Assembly (NCBI RefSeq): GCF_030295325.1
Contig: NZ_AP027059.1
Location: 1,174,637 to 1,238,636 of the forward strand
Length of the DNA: 64,000 bases
Direction of reading: 5' to 3'
Source of the DNA: Haliovirga abyssi
GTDB taxonomy: Bacteria; Fusobacteriota; Fusobacteriia; Fusobacteriales; Haliovirgaceae
Shown here: piece after piece, positions 1 through 8,283 of the stretch
Numbering within the stretch: the stretch's first letter is position 1
How the letters are laid out: each line of letters starts with the position of its first letter
Position numbers and translations under genes: made by a program
The notes under the pieces: model-generated
Databases searched by the model: none
Seen by the model: only the letters and a program-made list of their open reading frames with translations
What the model was told of the DNA's origin: nothing

Positions 1-976
1 CTCTTCCTGCTGCATCTCCTTCTAACATAATTTCTATAAACGCTTTGTTCATCATATCCATCTCTTTTTGACAATCGCCATATGTAAAATCCATTTCTTT
101 TCCAGAAACAATAGCGGGTTTATCTTTTAAATCTCCTGGAACTACCCAATCTAACGTAATATTAGAAAATGGACTTTGAGTCCCCCATCTACTTGGTGTA
201 TTTACTCCAAATACAAATGATTGAATTGCTTGCTTAGTTTGTTTATATGTCAAATTATCCACTTTTATAAATGGAGCTAAATAAGTATCAAAGCTACTAA
301 AAGCTTGTGCTCCAGCCCATTCATTTTGTAAAATACCTAAAAAATTAACCATTTGATTAACTAAAGTATTCAGATGTCTAGCAGGTGCAGATGTTATTTT
401 TCCATTTATTCCACCTAATCCTTCTTCTATAAGCTGTCTTAGAGACCAACCAGCACAATATCCTGTAAGCATTGATAAATCATGAATATGAAAATCTCCG
501 CTTTTATGAGCATTTGCAACTTCTTCATCATAAATTTCATTTAGCCAATAGTTAGCTGTTACTGCTCCAGAATTATGTAAAATTAATCCTCCAACAGAAT
601 AAGTTACAGTAGAATTTTCTTTTACTCTCCAATCTTCTACTTTTAAATAATTATTAACTACATTTTTAAAATCTAAATATGTAGATTTCATATTTCTTAT
701 TTTTTCTCTTTGTTTTCTATATAGTATATATGATTTAGCAATTTCTACATAACCAGTTTCTTCCAATACTTTTTCTACGCTATCTTGTATATCTTCTACA
801 GTAATATTATCATCTTTTATTTTCGATTGAAAATCTGATGTTATTCTTAATGCAATTAAATCTAAAATTTGATCATCAGAAAACTTTTTACTTGCTTCAA
901 AAGCTTTTGCCACAGCAACTTTTATTTTACTAATATCAAACTTTACCTTTTCTCCATCTCTTTTTACAACAAACAT
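1..976 (-). CDS. nrdD: Anaerobic ribonucleoside-triphosphate reductase (class III), 3' part beyond window
   Basis: Makes deoxyribonucleotides from ribonucleoside triphosphates without oxygen, using a glycyl radical. The first 325 residues are present; the C-terminal glycyl-radical part lies left of the window. Residues 1-95 form an ATP-cone (start MFVVKRDGEKVKFD), the allosteric ATP/dATP-binding domain. After it comes the NrdD barrel with DFHIHDL at 161-167 and CAGWSL from 173, where the family's active-site cysteine lies. ATG at 976 follows AAGGAGGAG. The gene has its own consensus promoter and two NrdR boxes upstream, so dATP/ATP-dependent repression by NrdR (encoded at 31756-32211) is expected. 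Identity is near certain. Confidence 0.96.
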   Translation of the reverse strand, partial: MFVVKRDGEKVKFDISKIKVAVAKAFEASKKFSDDQILDLIALRITSDFQSKIKDDNITVEDIQDSVEKVLEETGYVEIAKSYILYRKQREKIRNMKSTYLDFKNVVNNYLKVEDWRVKENSTVTYSVGGLILHNSGAVTANYWLNEIYDEEVANAHKSGDFHIHDLSMLTGYCAGWSLRQLIEEGLGGINGKITSAPARHLNTLVNQMVNFLGILQNEWAGAQAFSSFDTYLAPFIKVDNLTYKQTKQAIQSFVFGVNTPSRWGTQSPFSNITLDWVVPGDLKDKPAIVSGKEMDFTYGDCQKEMDMMNKAFIEIMLEGDAAGR

Positions 977-1048
977 AATATCTCCTCCTTATATATCATG
1001 AGAATTTTAAGAAGAATTTCCTCTAAACTAATCATCTCATATAATAAA

Positions 1049-1077
1049 ATTATATCATTTAAAATATATTTTGTCAA
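1049..1077 (-). promoter_or_regulatory. Sigma-70-type promoter of nrdD
   Basis: On the minus strand, TTGACA (1077-1072) and TATAAT (1054-1049) are separated by exactly 17 bases, a perfect consensus. Transcription would start near 1042, giving a leader of about 65 bases before the nrdD ATG at 976. The two NrdR boxes sit immediately upstream of the -35 element. Confidence 0.85.
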
Positions 1078-1084
1078 CAAAAAA

Positions 1085-1131
1085 ACACTACATATAGTAT
1101 GAATTTTTAATTCAGGCACTATATGTAGTGT
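1085..1131 (-). promoter_or_regulatory. Tandem NrdR boxes upstream of nrdD
   Basis: Two 16-base palindromes, ACACTACATATAGTAT (1085-1100) and GCACTATATGTAGTGT (1116-1131), both match the NrdR-box consensus (acaCwAtATaTwGtGt). Their centres are 31 bases apart, about three helical turns, as is usual for NrdR operators. They lie directly upstream of the nrdD promoter. The cognate repressor is encoded elsewhere in this window. Confidence 0.9.
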
Positions 1132-1170
1132 TTGATGTAATTATCTGCATTTGCATTTGCAATGCTATTT

Positions 1171-1875
1171 TTAAAAACTTCTTAATAACACAAATATTAA
1201 AAAAGTAACTCCTCCACCAACAATTGCACCAACAATAACCTCTTTAAAACTATGAACTCCTGATTTTATTCTTGTTTGACTCACCAATAATGCCATTAAT
1301 AATCCCAATAATATTATAATTATTTTATCTGATAAAAATATTATAGATACCCATATAGAAAAAGCTACCGCACTATGCCCACTTGGCATACCTCCTGTAA
1401 ATGGTTTTCCTTTTCTAAAATAAGCTTTTAAACCTATTACTATTACAACTATAAGTATAATAGAAAAAACAGCAGTATGCACTTTAGACACTTTTAGTCT
1501 ATATAATATAGAATTAGAAAAACTCTCAAAATGATTATATAATACCAAATATCCTATTATTATAGAATTTATAGCAGCTACAAATACAGCTCCTGCTGCA
1601 GTATCTTTCGCTACTTTTGCTAATTCATGAAATTCTTTAACATAAATATCTACTACTGCTTCCACAGCTGTATTTATCAATTCCGTTATCCAAACAAAAG
1701 ATATTGCTATTGAGATCAATCCTATCTCTAATTTCGTTAAATCCAAAAACAAAGAAAACATCAATACTAATATTGTTATATATAAATGAAATCTCATATG
1801 AGACTCTGTTCTAATAGCTTCTATTATACCTTCTACTGCACAATTAAAGCTTTCAACAATTTTTCTAGAGCTCAA
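1171..1875 (-). CDS. dgkA: Diacylglycerol/undecaprenol kinase fused to a PAP2-like phosphatase domain
   Basis: The N-terminal 120 residues are a DgkA-type membrane kinase, with the family segment ELINTAVEAVVD and then KVAKDTAAGAV. This domain phosphorylates undecaprenol or diacylglycerol. Residues 120-234 are a multi-spanning PAP2-like domain with GGMPSGHSA and, later, SQTRIKSGVHSFKE. The first resembles the PSGH motif of lipid phosphatases. In the last motif the usual HxxxD is HSFKE, so the catalytic aspartate is replaced by glutamate and activity is uncertain. A TTG start is chosen because GGAGG sits just upstream, within the last codons of ybeY, leaving a 3-base gap. Such fusions may couple lipid-carrier phosphorylation and dephosphorylation. 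Confidence 0.88.
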   Translation of the reverse strand: MSSRKIVESFNCAVEGIIEAIRTESHMRFHLYITILVLMFSLFLDLTKLEIGLISIAISFVWITELINTAVEAVVDIYVKEFHELAKVAKDTAAGAVFVAAINSIIIGYLVLYNHFESFSNSILYRLKVSKVHTAVFSIILIVVIVIGLKAYFRKGKPFTGGMPSGHSAVAFSIWVSIIFLSDKIIIILLGLLMALLVSQTRIKSGVHSFKEVIVGAIVGGGVTFLIFVLLRSF

Positions 1876-1878
1876 CTT

Positions 1879-2337
1879 TTACCTCCTATATCCAAATTTA
1901 TTTAAATAATATTCTTCTTTTTCTCTCATTTCCTTTTTTTCATCTTCGTTAATATGATCATACCCTAATAGATGTAAAACTCCGTGAGTTATCACATAGT
2001 ATAGTTCTCTTTCAAATCCATGTCCATATTTTTTACTATTATCATCTACAACTTCTAAACATATTACAATATCCCCTAATACATTATAAAAGCCTGCATT
2101 TTCTGTTTCAGAATATGCAAATGATATTACATCTGTTGCCATATCTTTATCTCTATATTCTTTATTAATTTTTTGAATGTTTTCAATATCTGTAAACATT
2201 AATGATAAATAGATATCTTTTATTGAGTCTTCTATTTCCGAATCTAATATTTCAGAAATATATTTTTCTATTTTTTCCATTTCATTACTTAAATCATATT
2301 TTTCAACTTCATTTGTTATATCTATAACATATTCCAT
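1879..2337 (-). CDS. ybeY: Endoribonuclease YbeY (16S rRNA maturation)
   Basis: Single-strand-specific metallo-endoribonuclease that matures 16S rRNA 3' ends and helps remove defective ribosomes. The zinc-binding signature HGVLHLLGYDH is complete near the C terminus (three His ligands), and MATDVISFAY precedes it. ATG at 2337 is preferred over an in-frame GTG 15 bases upstream because GGAGG lies between them at good spacing. Length of 152 residues is normal. It is the third gene of the phoH-pgpH-ybeY-dgkA run, a conserved neighbourhood in Gram-positive and fusobacterial genomes. Confidence 0.96.
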   Translation of the reverse strand: MEYVIDITNEVEKYDLSNEMEKIEKYISEILDSEIEDSIKDIYLSLMFTDIENIQKINKEYRDKDMATDVISFAYSETENAGFYNVLGDIVICLEVVDDNSKKYGHGFERELYYVITHGVLHLLGYDHINEDEKKEMREKEEYYLNKFGYRR

Positions 2338-2353
2338 TTTAAATTCCTCCACT

Positions 2354-4402
2354 TTATTGTTCTTTATTATTATTTCCCTTTAATTTTGATATATCTGGAT
2401 ATTTTATTCTTGAATGATATATCCCCTGTATCACTTCTGAAAAAGTATTCATTACAATTTCTATATCCTTAAATGTTAATTCTGCTTCTGAAAGTTGCCC
2501 TGCAGAAATTTTTCCAGAAACTACTTTATGAATCATCTCTTCTACTGCTATGTGAGTTTTATTATCTATACTTCTCACTGCTGCCTCAACTGAATCAGCT
2601 AACATTATAATAGCAGACTCTTTTGTTCTTGGCTTTGGACCTTCATACCTAAAGTCACTTTCATTTACATCAGGATTTTCTTTTTTAGCTTTATTATAAA
2701 AATATGCAAGTAATGTTGTCCCTTGATGTTCCTTCATAACATCTCTTATCTCTTTTGGAATTTTATACGCTCTAGCCATTTCATCTCCATCTTTTGTATG
2801 GGCTGTTACTACAAGGCTACTTAAATATGGGTTCATATTTTCGTGTGGATTAATTCCATTTTTTTGATTTTCTACAAAAAAATTAGCCCTTTTCATTTTA
2901 CCTATATCATGATAATATGATGCAACTCTTGCAAATGTAGAATTAGCTCCTATAGCCTCTGCTGCATTTTCAGCTAAAGTAGCAACTTGTATACTATGAT
3001 TAAAAGTTCCACTTGCTTTTATAGATAATTGTTTTAATAATGGATGAGAAAAATCTCCTAATTCTAAAAGTTTTATGTCTGTTAAAATATTAAAACTATT
3101 TTCAAAATATGGAAGTAATGCTATAGTAATCATCCCTGAAAAAACACCTGAAATAAAAACTTCAGTTACCCCATAAGCTGTATTCAAAATTTCTTTATTA
3201 AAAAAAATATTAAATGCTAAAAGCAATACTATCTTTACAATTCCTATTACAAACCCTGTATTTACAATATCTGTTCTATTTTTTATTTTTTTCGAAAAAT
3301 ATATCCCTAATAACATATCTACTAAAAATAACATTAAGATTATATAATTAAACCCTATATGTATAAAAATCATTGATAGAAATAAACTATTTACAATTAA
3401 AGAATATTTCTCATTAACTATCATTCCTAATAAAAGTACACTTGCCGCAAATGGATATATATATATATATTCTAAATTTGTAATCTGTAATAAAGAGATC
3501 ATTCCAATGATTTCTATTACTGTTAAATAATAATAATTTTTCTTTTTTATCTCTTTCAACATATATTTTTTTATTATTATAAAAAATAAGCTTCCAAAGA
3601 TTAAAATATATAAAAAAATTGCAACTGTTTTTTTAAAATTCCAATAACTATTTTTATAAAATACTTTATTTAATAATTCAAACTTTTTATTATTAATAAC
3701 TTCGCCTTTTTTTACAATAACATCTCCAGAAAAAATTTGTACATAATTTGTTTTTAAATTTGCTATTTTCTTTTTCAAAATTGATTCTGTAGCAGTTTCA
3801 TCATAAAATTCATTTGGTTCTATAAAATCAATAACTATATCCTCTTCCAAAGAAGATAATTTCATCTTCGACATCTCTTTTAATACTTTATTTAAATAAT
3901 CTGGTTCATCTTTAATTCCTTTTTCAAATAATTTTTTTAATGTTATTTCTATATTATTTTTAATACTTTTTTTTTCTTCTTGAGTTTTCCCTATTATTTT
4001 TTTTAATTCATCTTTTCCTATTAAAATTTCTTTTGGAGCAGACTCTTTATTAGCTAAATTAAAATAATCATTTAATCCATTTAAAACTTTTATTTCTACA
4101 TTATTATCTCTTGTATATATTTTTTTAATACTTTTTTTAATATTTTCAATATTAAAATTTCTTTGTTCAACATCTATATATTTTAATGTAATTGGAGATA
4201 TTATGTTTTTGGTAGCAACCTCTCCTAATCTATAATTTTTAAACTGAAAGCTTACATTCCCTATCAATATCCAAGATATAAATATTAATAAAAAAAATAT
4301 TATTCTAAAATTTACATTTGCCTCTTTTATAATATTTTTTTTATTTTTTTTATTTTCTATTTTAATAGTTATTTTTTTATTAAAAATCTTAAAAGATTTC
4401 AT
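2354..4402 (-). CDS. pgpH: PgpH-type 7TM-HD phosphohydrolase (probable c-di-AMP phosphodiesterase)
   Basis: 682-residue membrane protein. One transmembrane helix near residue 35 is followed by an extracytoplasmic domain to about 260, seven closely packed membrane segments to about 450, and a cytoplasmic HD domain. The HD signature is visible: H in GTFNHSIQVATLAENAA, HD in YYHDIGKMKR, and later D in MLADSVEAA. Members of this family (7TMR-HDED, Listeria PgpH) hydrolyse cyclic di-AMP. It overlaps the stop of phoH by 4 bases (ATGA), indicating translational coupling. Identification of the family is firm; the substrate is inferred. Confidence 0.92.
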   Translation of the reverse strand: MKSFKIFNKKITIKIENKKNKKNIIKEANVNFRIIFFLLIFISWILIGNVSFQFKNYRLGEVATKNIISPITLKYIDVEQRNFNIENIKKSIKKIYTRDNNVEIKVLNGLNDYFNLANKESAPKEILIGKDELKKIIGKTQEEKKSIKNNIEITLKKLFEKGIKDEPDYLNKVLKEMSKMKLSSLEEDIVIDFIEPNEFYDETATESILKKKIANLKTNYVQIFSGDVIVKKGEVINNKKFELLNKVFYKNSYWNFKKTVAIFLYILIFGSLFFIIIKKYMLKEIKKKNYYYLTVIEIIGMISLLQITNLEYIYIYPFAASVLLLGMIVNEKYSLIVNSLFLSMIFIHIGFNYIILMLFLVDMLLGIYFSKKIKNRTDIVNTGFVIGIVKIVLLLAFNIFFNKEILNTAYGVTEVFISGVFSGMITIALLPYFENSFNILTDIKLLELGDFSHPLLKQLSIKASGTFNHSIQVATLAENAAEAIGANSTFARVASYYHDIGKMKRANFFVENQKNGINPHENMNPYLSSLVVTAHTKDGDEMARAYKIPKEIRDVMKEHQGTTLLAYFYNKAKKENPDVNESDFRYEGPKPRTKESAIIMLADSVEAAVRSIDNKTHIAVEEMIHKVVSGKISAGQLSEAELTFKDIEIVMNTFSEVIQGIYHSRIKYPDISKLKGNNNKEQ

Positions 4403-5340
4403 ATTTTTTCCCCCATTTTTTCATATGCACCAATTATTTCCTTTACCACTTTATTTCTGACTACATCTTTTTTTTCAAATTCCATTATACCAATTTTAGA
4501 AATATTCCTCAATATTCTTATAGCCTGTATTAATCCTGAGTCAGACTTCTTTTCCAAATCTATTTGGGTAATATCTCCTGTAATTATTGCTTTTGAATTA
4601 AATCCAAATCTAGTTAAAAACATTTTCATTTGAGTTTTAGTTGTATTTTGGGCTTCATCTAATATTATAAATGAATTGTTTAAAGTTCTTCCTCTCATAT
4701 ATGCTAAAGGTGCTATTTCTATTATTTCTTTTTCTATATACTTATAAGTTTTTTCTGCTCCAACCATTTCATATAATGCATCATATAAGGGTCTTAAATA
4801 TGGATCTATCTTTTCTTTTAAGTCTCCTGGTAAAAAGCCTAAGCTTTCTCCAGCTTCTACTGCAGGTCTTGTTAAAATTATTTTTTCAACTTTTTTTTCA
4901 ATTAAATTTTTTATTGCCATTGCTACAGCTAAATATGTCTTACCTGTTCCAGCTGGTCCAACACCAAAAATTATATCATTTTTAGAAATCATATCTAAGT
5001 AAATAGTTTGATTTCTAGTTTTAGGTCTTAATCTCTTTCCTCTAAATGCTAATATTCTATCTTTTTTTAATAAGTAATCATAACTAAATTCTCTATTTTC
5101 TATTAAATTTAAAATTCCATCAAGAATTTCTGTTTCTGATAATAAAATATCTTTATCATATAACTCTTGTAATGTTAAAATATATTTATATATAATATCT
5201 TTATTTTTTCCTTCTATCAAAAGCCTATTTTCATAAACTTTTAATATTGTTTCAAAATTAGAATGAATTTCATTTAATATGTTATCGTTTATTCCAAAAA
5301 AATATTGCAAAAAAGAATGCTTTTTTATAATAATCTCCAA
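4399..5340 (-). CDS. phoH: PhoH-like ATPase (YbeZ)
   Basis: Cytoplasmic P-loop ATPase of the PhoH family, functionally linked to YbeY and RNA metabolism. Walker A GPAGTGKTYLAVA lies near residue 130, Walker B FIILDEAQNTT near 225, and the TGDITQIDL motif follows. No ATG is available. The start is TTG, with AAGGAGG 4 bases upstream. First gene of the phoH-pgpH-ybeY-dgkA operon. I see no convincing consensus promoter in the 250-base upstream gap, which holds a family A repeat. Confidence 0.95.
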   Translation of the reverse strand: MEIIIKKHSFLQYFFGINDNILNEIHSNFETILKVYENRLLIEGKNKDIIYKYILTLQELYDKDILLSETEILDGILNLIENREFSYDYLLKKDRILAFRGKRLRPKTRNQTIYLDMISKNDIIFGVGPAGTGKTYLAVAMAIKNLIEKKVEKIILTRPAVEAGESLGFLPGDLKEKIDPYLRPLYDALYEMVGAEKTYKYIEKEIIEIAPLAYMRGRTLNNSFIILDEAQNTTKTQMKMFLTRFGFNSKAIITGDITQIDLEKKSDSGLIQAIRILRNISKIGIMEFEKKDVVRNKVVKEIIGAYEKMGEKI

Positions 5341-5412
5341 AATTCCTCCTTAGAAACATTAAAGAATAAATTTCTTTAAATTCAATTAAAAGTTCTAAAA
5401 CTATTACAATTG

Positions 5413-5503
5413 TAAACGTAGCTTTTCATATAAATTTTATATTTTTATTTTATAGGAAAGTATAAAATTTATTCAGAAAATAAGCCACGCCGTTTTTTTA
5501 TGC
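5413..5503. repeat. Dispersed repeat family A, copy A1 (two inverted half-units)
   Basis: The segment TAGGAAAGTATAAAATTTAT starting at 5452 leads into TTCAGAAAATAAGCCACGCC and matches other intergenic copies at 11369, 16559, 38765 and 61163. A second, inverted half-unit (ACGTAGCTTTT) begins at about 5416, so the copy can fold on itself. It lies between the rpsU-yqeY terminator and phoH. No coding potential. Confidence 0.7.
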
Positions 5504-5556
5504 GATTTTTCAAAACAAAATAACAAAATTATTTTTAGCCTCTCTTAATAATTAAA

Positions 5557-5580
5557 AGTCCGATACTAATGTATCGGACT
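5557..5580 (-). terminator. Intrinsic terminator of rpsU-yqeY
   Basis: On the minus strand a perfect 10-bp stem AGTCCGATAC / GTATCGGACT with a 4-base loop is followed by TTTTAATTATT. It lies 9 bases after the yqeY stop codon. Confidence 0.85.
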
Positions 5581-5588
5581 ATTAAATA

Positions 5589-6029
5589 CTACTTTAAATA
5601 GCTTTGAACAATTTTATTTATTAATTTTCCATCAGCTTTACCTTTTAATTCTACCATAATCAGTTTCATAGCTTTTCCCATATCCTTTTTTTCAGATATT
5701 TCATTTTTTACCATGATACTTTTTATAATTTTTTCTACTTCTTCTTCCGAAAGTTGCTCTGGTAAATAATCAGATAAAATATCCAATCCAATTTTTTCTT
5801 CTTCTACCAAATCATCTCTACCGCCGGATTTATAACTCTCAATAGAGTCTTTTATTTGCTTTACAGACTTAGTAACTACACTAATAAATACCTCATCAGA
5901 AATTTCTTTCTTTTCATTTATCATAATGTCTTTTAATTTAGATTTTAACATCCTCAATGTCATAAGCCTGTTTTTTTCTTTACTTCTCATTGCGGTTTTT
6001 ATATCTTCACTTAATTGCTCCCACAACAT
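5589..6029 (-). CDS. yqeY: GatB/YqeY-domain protein
   Basis: 146-residue cytoplasmic protein of the YqeY family, which shares the tRNA-binding tail domain of GatB, the amidotransferase subunit. Recognised by the start LWEQLSEDIKTAMRSKEK, the central LSDYLPEQLSEEE and the terminal GKADGKLINKIVQ. Its exact role is not known; a link to tRNA or translation is assumed. The gene is 11 bases downstream of rpsU, a pairing common in low-GC bacteria, and shares its promoter and terminator. Confidence 0.93.
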   Translation of the reverse strand: MLWEQLSEDIKTAMRSKEKNRLMTLRMLKSKLKDIMINEKKEISDEVFISVVTKSVKQIKDSIESYKSGGRDDLVEEEKIGLDILSDYLPEQLSEEEVEKIIKSIMVKNEISEKKDMGKAMKLIMVELKGKADGKLINKIVQSYLK

Positions 6030-6040
6030 TTTTCACACAC

Positions 6041-6202
6041 CTACTTTTGGTTTTTAAGTTTCTTTTTTCTTTCGCTTGGTTTCTCATAAAATTCATGTTT
6101 TTTTATATCTCTCAATATTCCTTCATCTTGCACAGCTCTTCTGAAACGCTTAAGTGCGCTATCTATGCTTTCATTGTTTCTAACTTTAATTCCAGTCGAC
6201 AC
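6041..6202 (-). CDS. rpsU: 30S ribosomal protein S21
   Basis: 53-residue basic protein starting [20 protein letters not shown] and ending [13 protein letters not shown], the standard S21 layout. It binds the platform of the small subunit near the 16S 3' end and helps initiation. The start is GTG at 6202, 7 bases after GGAGG; no ATG is possible. It is cotranscribed with yqeY from a perfect promoter (6240-6268). The small size explains why it is easily missed. Confidence 0.95.
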   Translation of the reverse strand: MSTGIKVRNNESIDSALKRFRRAVQDEGILRDIKKHEFYEKPSERKKKLKNQK

Positions 6203-6239
6203 ACGTTTTCCTCCTCTCCATTACTAAAATAACAGATAA

Positions 6240-6268
6240 ATTATACAATATATCTTTAATTCTGTCAA
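6240..6268 (-). promoter_or_regulatory. Promoter of rpsU-yqeY
   Basis: Minus strand TTGACA (6268-6263), a 17-base spacer and TATAAT (6245-6240). The match to the sigma-70 consensus is perfect. The predicted leader is about 30 bases to the GTG of rpsU. Confidence 0.85.
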
Positions 6269-6276
6269 TACCAATA

Positions 6277-8283
6277 TTAAACTTCTTTTATTTCTTTTTT
6301 ATTACTTTCTATTTCGGATTTATCCTCTTTTTTCAAAGTCTTAAACATTTGTAATACATTATTCATCTCTGTTGACATCTCTCCTAGTTTTTTTGATACA
6401 TCTAATACTCCCTCTGCCATTTTAACTTCAATTGTTGTGTTATTGGATACTTTTTCTATCTCTTCTTCACTTGATTGTACTATATTACTTATATCATTTA
6501 TAACTGCTGCCATCTCTTCTGTTGAAGCTGACTGTTCTTCTGACGCTTTTGTTATATCTTTTATATTATTATTTATATTCTTTACTGCTTCTATTATTGA
6601 AATTAATTCTTCTCCTATATTTTTAACTATTTCATCTCCAGCTTCAACTTTTTTAGTTCCAGCTTCCATTTTATATAATACTTCTTTATTTTTTACTGTT
6701 AAACCACTTATAATTTCTTCTATATTATCTGTAGCTTTTTTACTCTCTTCTGCAAGTTTTTTTACTTCATCCGCTACCACTGCAAATCCTTTTCCTGCCT
6801 CTCCTGCTCTAGCAGCTTCTATCGCTGCATTTAATGCTAATAAATTAGTTTGATCAGATATTGTTCTTATTATTGTTACAAAATCATTTATATTTTCTGT
6901 TTGATTGCTTAATTCTATTGTAGCTTTTGAAGCTTCTTCTACACTTGAAGCTATCTCTTCCATTGTTCCTACTAAAATTTGTATATCTTCTTGTCCTTTT
7001 TCAGCTTTTATATTTGTTTCTTCTGCTTTTTCATTTATATCATGTGCTAAATCTGCTACTGATACTGATGTCCTTGCTACTTCTTCTATCCCACTTGAGG
7101 CTTCAACTATTGCACTTGAATTTGATTCTGTTCCTTTAGCTACCTCATTGATACTTTTTGCTATTTCTGTTACGCTTTCCATTGATTTTTCTGCCATATT
7201 TTTTCCATCTGATGATAATTTACTTAATTCTACTGCTTTAATTTTTATATTTTCTATTACTTCAGATTGATTGTCTAAAATATCATTAAATCTATTTGCC
7301 ATTTTTCCTATTTCATCTTTTTGTTCTATTTTTATTCTTTGACTATAATCTCCTTGTGACATTTTTTCTGAAATATTTACTATTTGAGATATTCCAACTA
7401 ATAATTTTTTTACAAAAATAGTTACACCAATCGCCACTATAAATAAAATCAAAATAATCATAATAAACGTAAAATATTTCACTCCTGTAAATGCACTTTT
7501 TAATTCATCTCTATAAACAGAACCCCCTATTGTCCAATTTAAACCAGGAATTTTTTCATATGCCACCTTTTTTGCTCTTCCTTTCCAAACATAATCAACT
7601 ATCCCACTATCATTATTTACCATCTCTTTTGCAAAATCATATTTTATTAAACTTGTTCCTATCAATTTTTTATCAGGATGCATAATAACAGTACCATCTT
7701 TATACATAACATAATAATAACCAGTTTTTCCTATTTTTAATTTGTTTATTGAAGTTGAAATTTTACTTAAGTTTAGGTCAATTCCAACTACTCCTAATTT
7801 TCTTCCCATTTTATAGACTGCTTTTGATACTGTAATCATTGTCTCATTTGTAGTTGCATCATTATATGGCTCTGATATATACACTTCGCTCCCTGCAGCT
7901 CCTTTATACCATGGCCTTTGTCTTGGATCATATCCCGCTGGCATATCATGAATTGGACTTTGTATAAATTTTCCACTCTCTTGTACTCCAAAATAAACAT
8001 TTACATAACTCTCTTTTGCAACTTTGAAACTATCTAAAATTCCTTGTGCTCCATCTATTCCATTTTCTTCAAATGATTTAGAGATTATTTGAACATCTCC
8101 TGCAGAACTATTCATTAACTGCGTAAGCTTATCTTTTGTCTGCAATAATAAACTTTTTACATTTTCTACTTGTAATGATTCTAATTTTTGTACTCCAATA
8201 TTATAACTAACCGCACCTATTAAAATTAATGGTACAATTGCTGTAAAAAAACTAAACAGATACATCTTATTTCTTATCTTCAT
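6277..8283 (-). CDS. Methyl-accepting chemotaxis protein with dCache sensor
   Basis: 668-residue transmembrane chemoreceptor. A first membrane helix (about 8-28) is followed by a periplasmic double-Cache region (to about 272) containing [11 protein letters not shown] and [21 protein letters not shown] second helix (275-297), a HAMP domain and a long coiled-coil signalling domain come next. The hairpin tip is typical: [20 protein letters not shown]. The Cache type often binds amino acids or other small molecules, but the ligand cannot be read here. The start overlaps the 3' end of the helicase gene by 17 bases, with GGAG upstream. It fits a motile cell, in line with the flagellar operon at 20109-29167. 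Confidence 0.94.
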   Translation of the reverse strand: MKIRNKMYLFSFFTAIVPLILIGAVSYNIGVQKLESLQVENVKSLLLQTKDKLTQLMNSSAGDVQIISKSFEENGIDGAQGILDSFKVAKESYVNVYFGVQESGKFIQSPIHDMPAGYDPRQRPWYKGAAGSEVYISEPYNDATTNETMITVSKAVYKMGRKLGVVGIDLNLSKISTSINKLKIGKTGYYYVMYKDGTVIMHPDKKLIGTSLIKYDFAKEMVNNDSGIVDYVWKGRAKKVAYEKIPGLNWTIGGSVYRDELKSAFTGVKYFTFIMIILILFIVAIGVTIFVKKLLVGISQIVNISEKMSQGDYSQRIKIEQKDEIGKMANRFNDILDNQSEVIENIKIKAVELSKLSSDGKNMAEKSMESVTEIAKSINEVAKGTESNSSAIVEASSGIEEVARTSVSVADLAHDINEKAEETNIKAEKGQEDIQILVGTMEEIASSVEEASKATIELSNQTENINDFVTIIRTISDQTNLLALNAAIEAARAGEAGKGFAVVADEVKKLAEESKKATDNIEEIISGLTVKNKEVLYKMEAGTKKVEAGDEIVKNIGEELISIIEAVKNINNNIKDITKASEEQSASTEEMAAVINDISNIVQSSEEEIEKVSNNTTIEVKMAEGVLDVSKKLGEMSTEMNNVLQMFKTLKKEDKSEIESNKKEIKEV

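Noticed and set aside
869-1102. Plus-strand open frame across the nrdD start
   Set aside because: It overlaps the nrdD 5' end, its promoter and a NrdR box in the opposite direction and has low-complexity composition.
1132-1170. GCATTTGC/GCAAATGC-like palindrome as a terminator of dgkA
   Set aside because: The stem is short and overlapping and no T-tract follows on the minus strand.
6437-7270. Plus-strand open frames of 120-138 codons antisense to the chemoreceptor
   Set aside because: Ser/Ile/Phe-rich low-complexity translations of the opposite strand of a well-recognised signalling domain; no ribosome sites.
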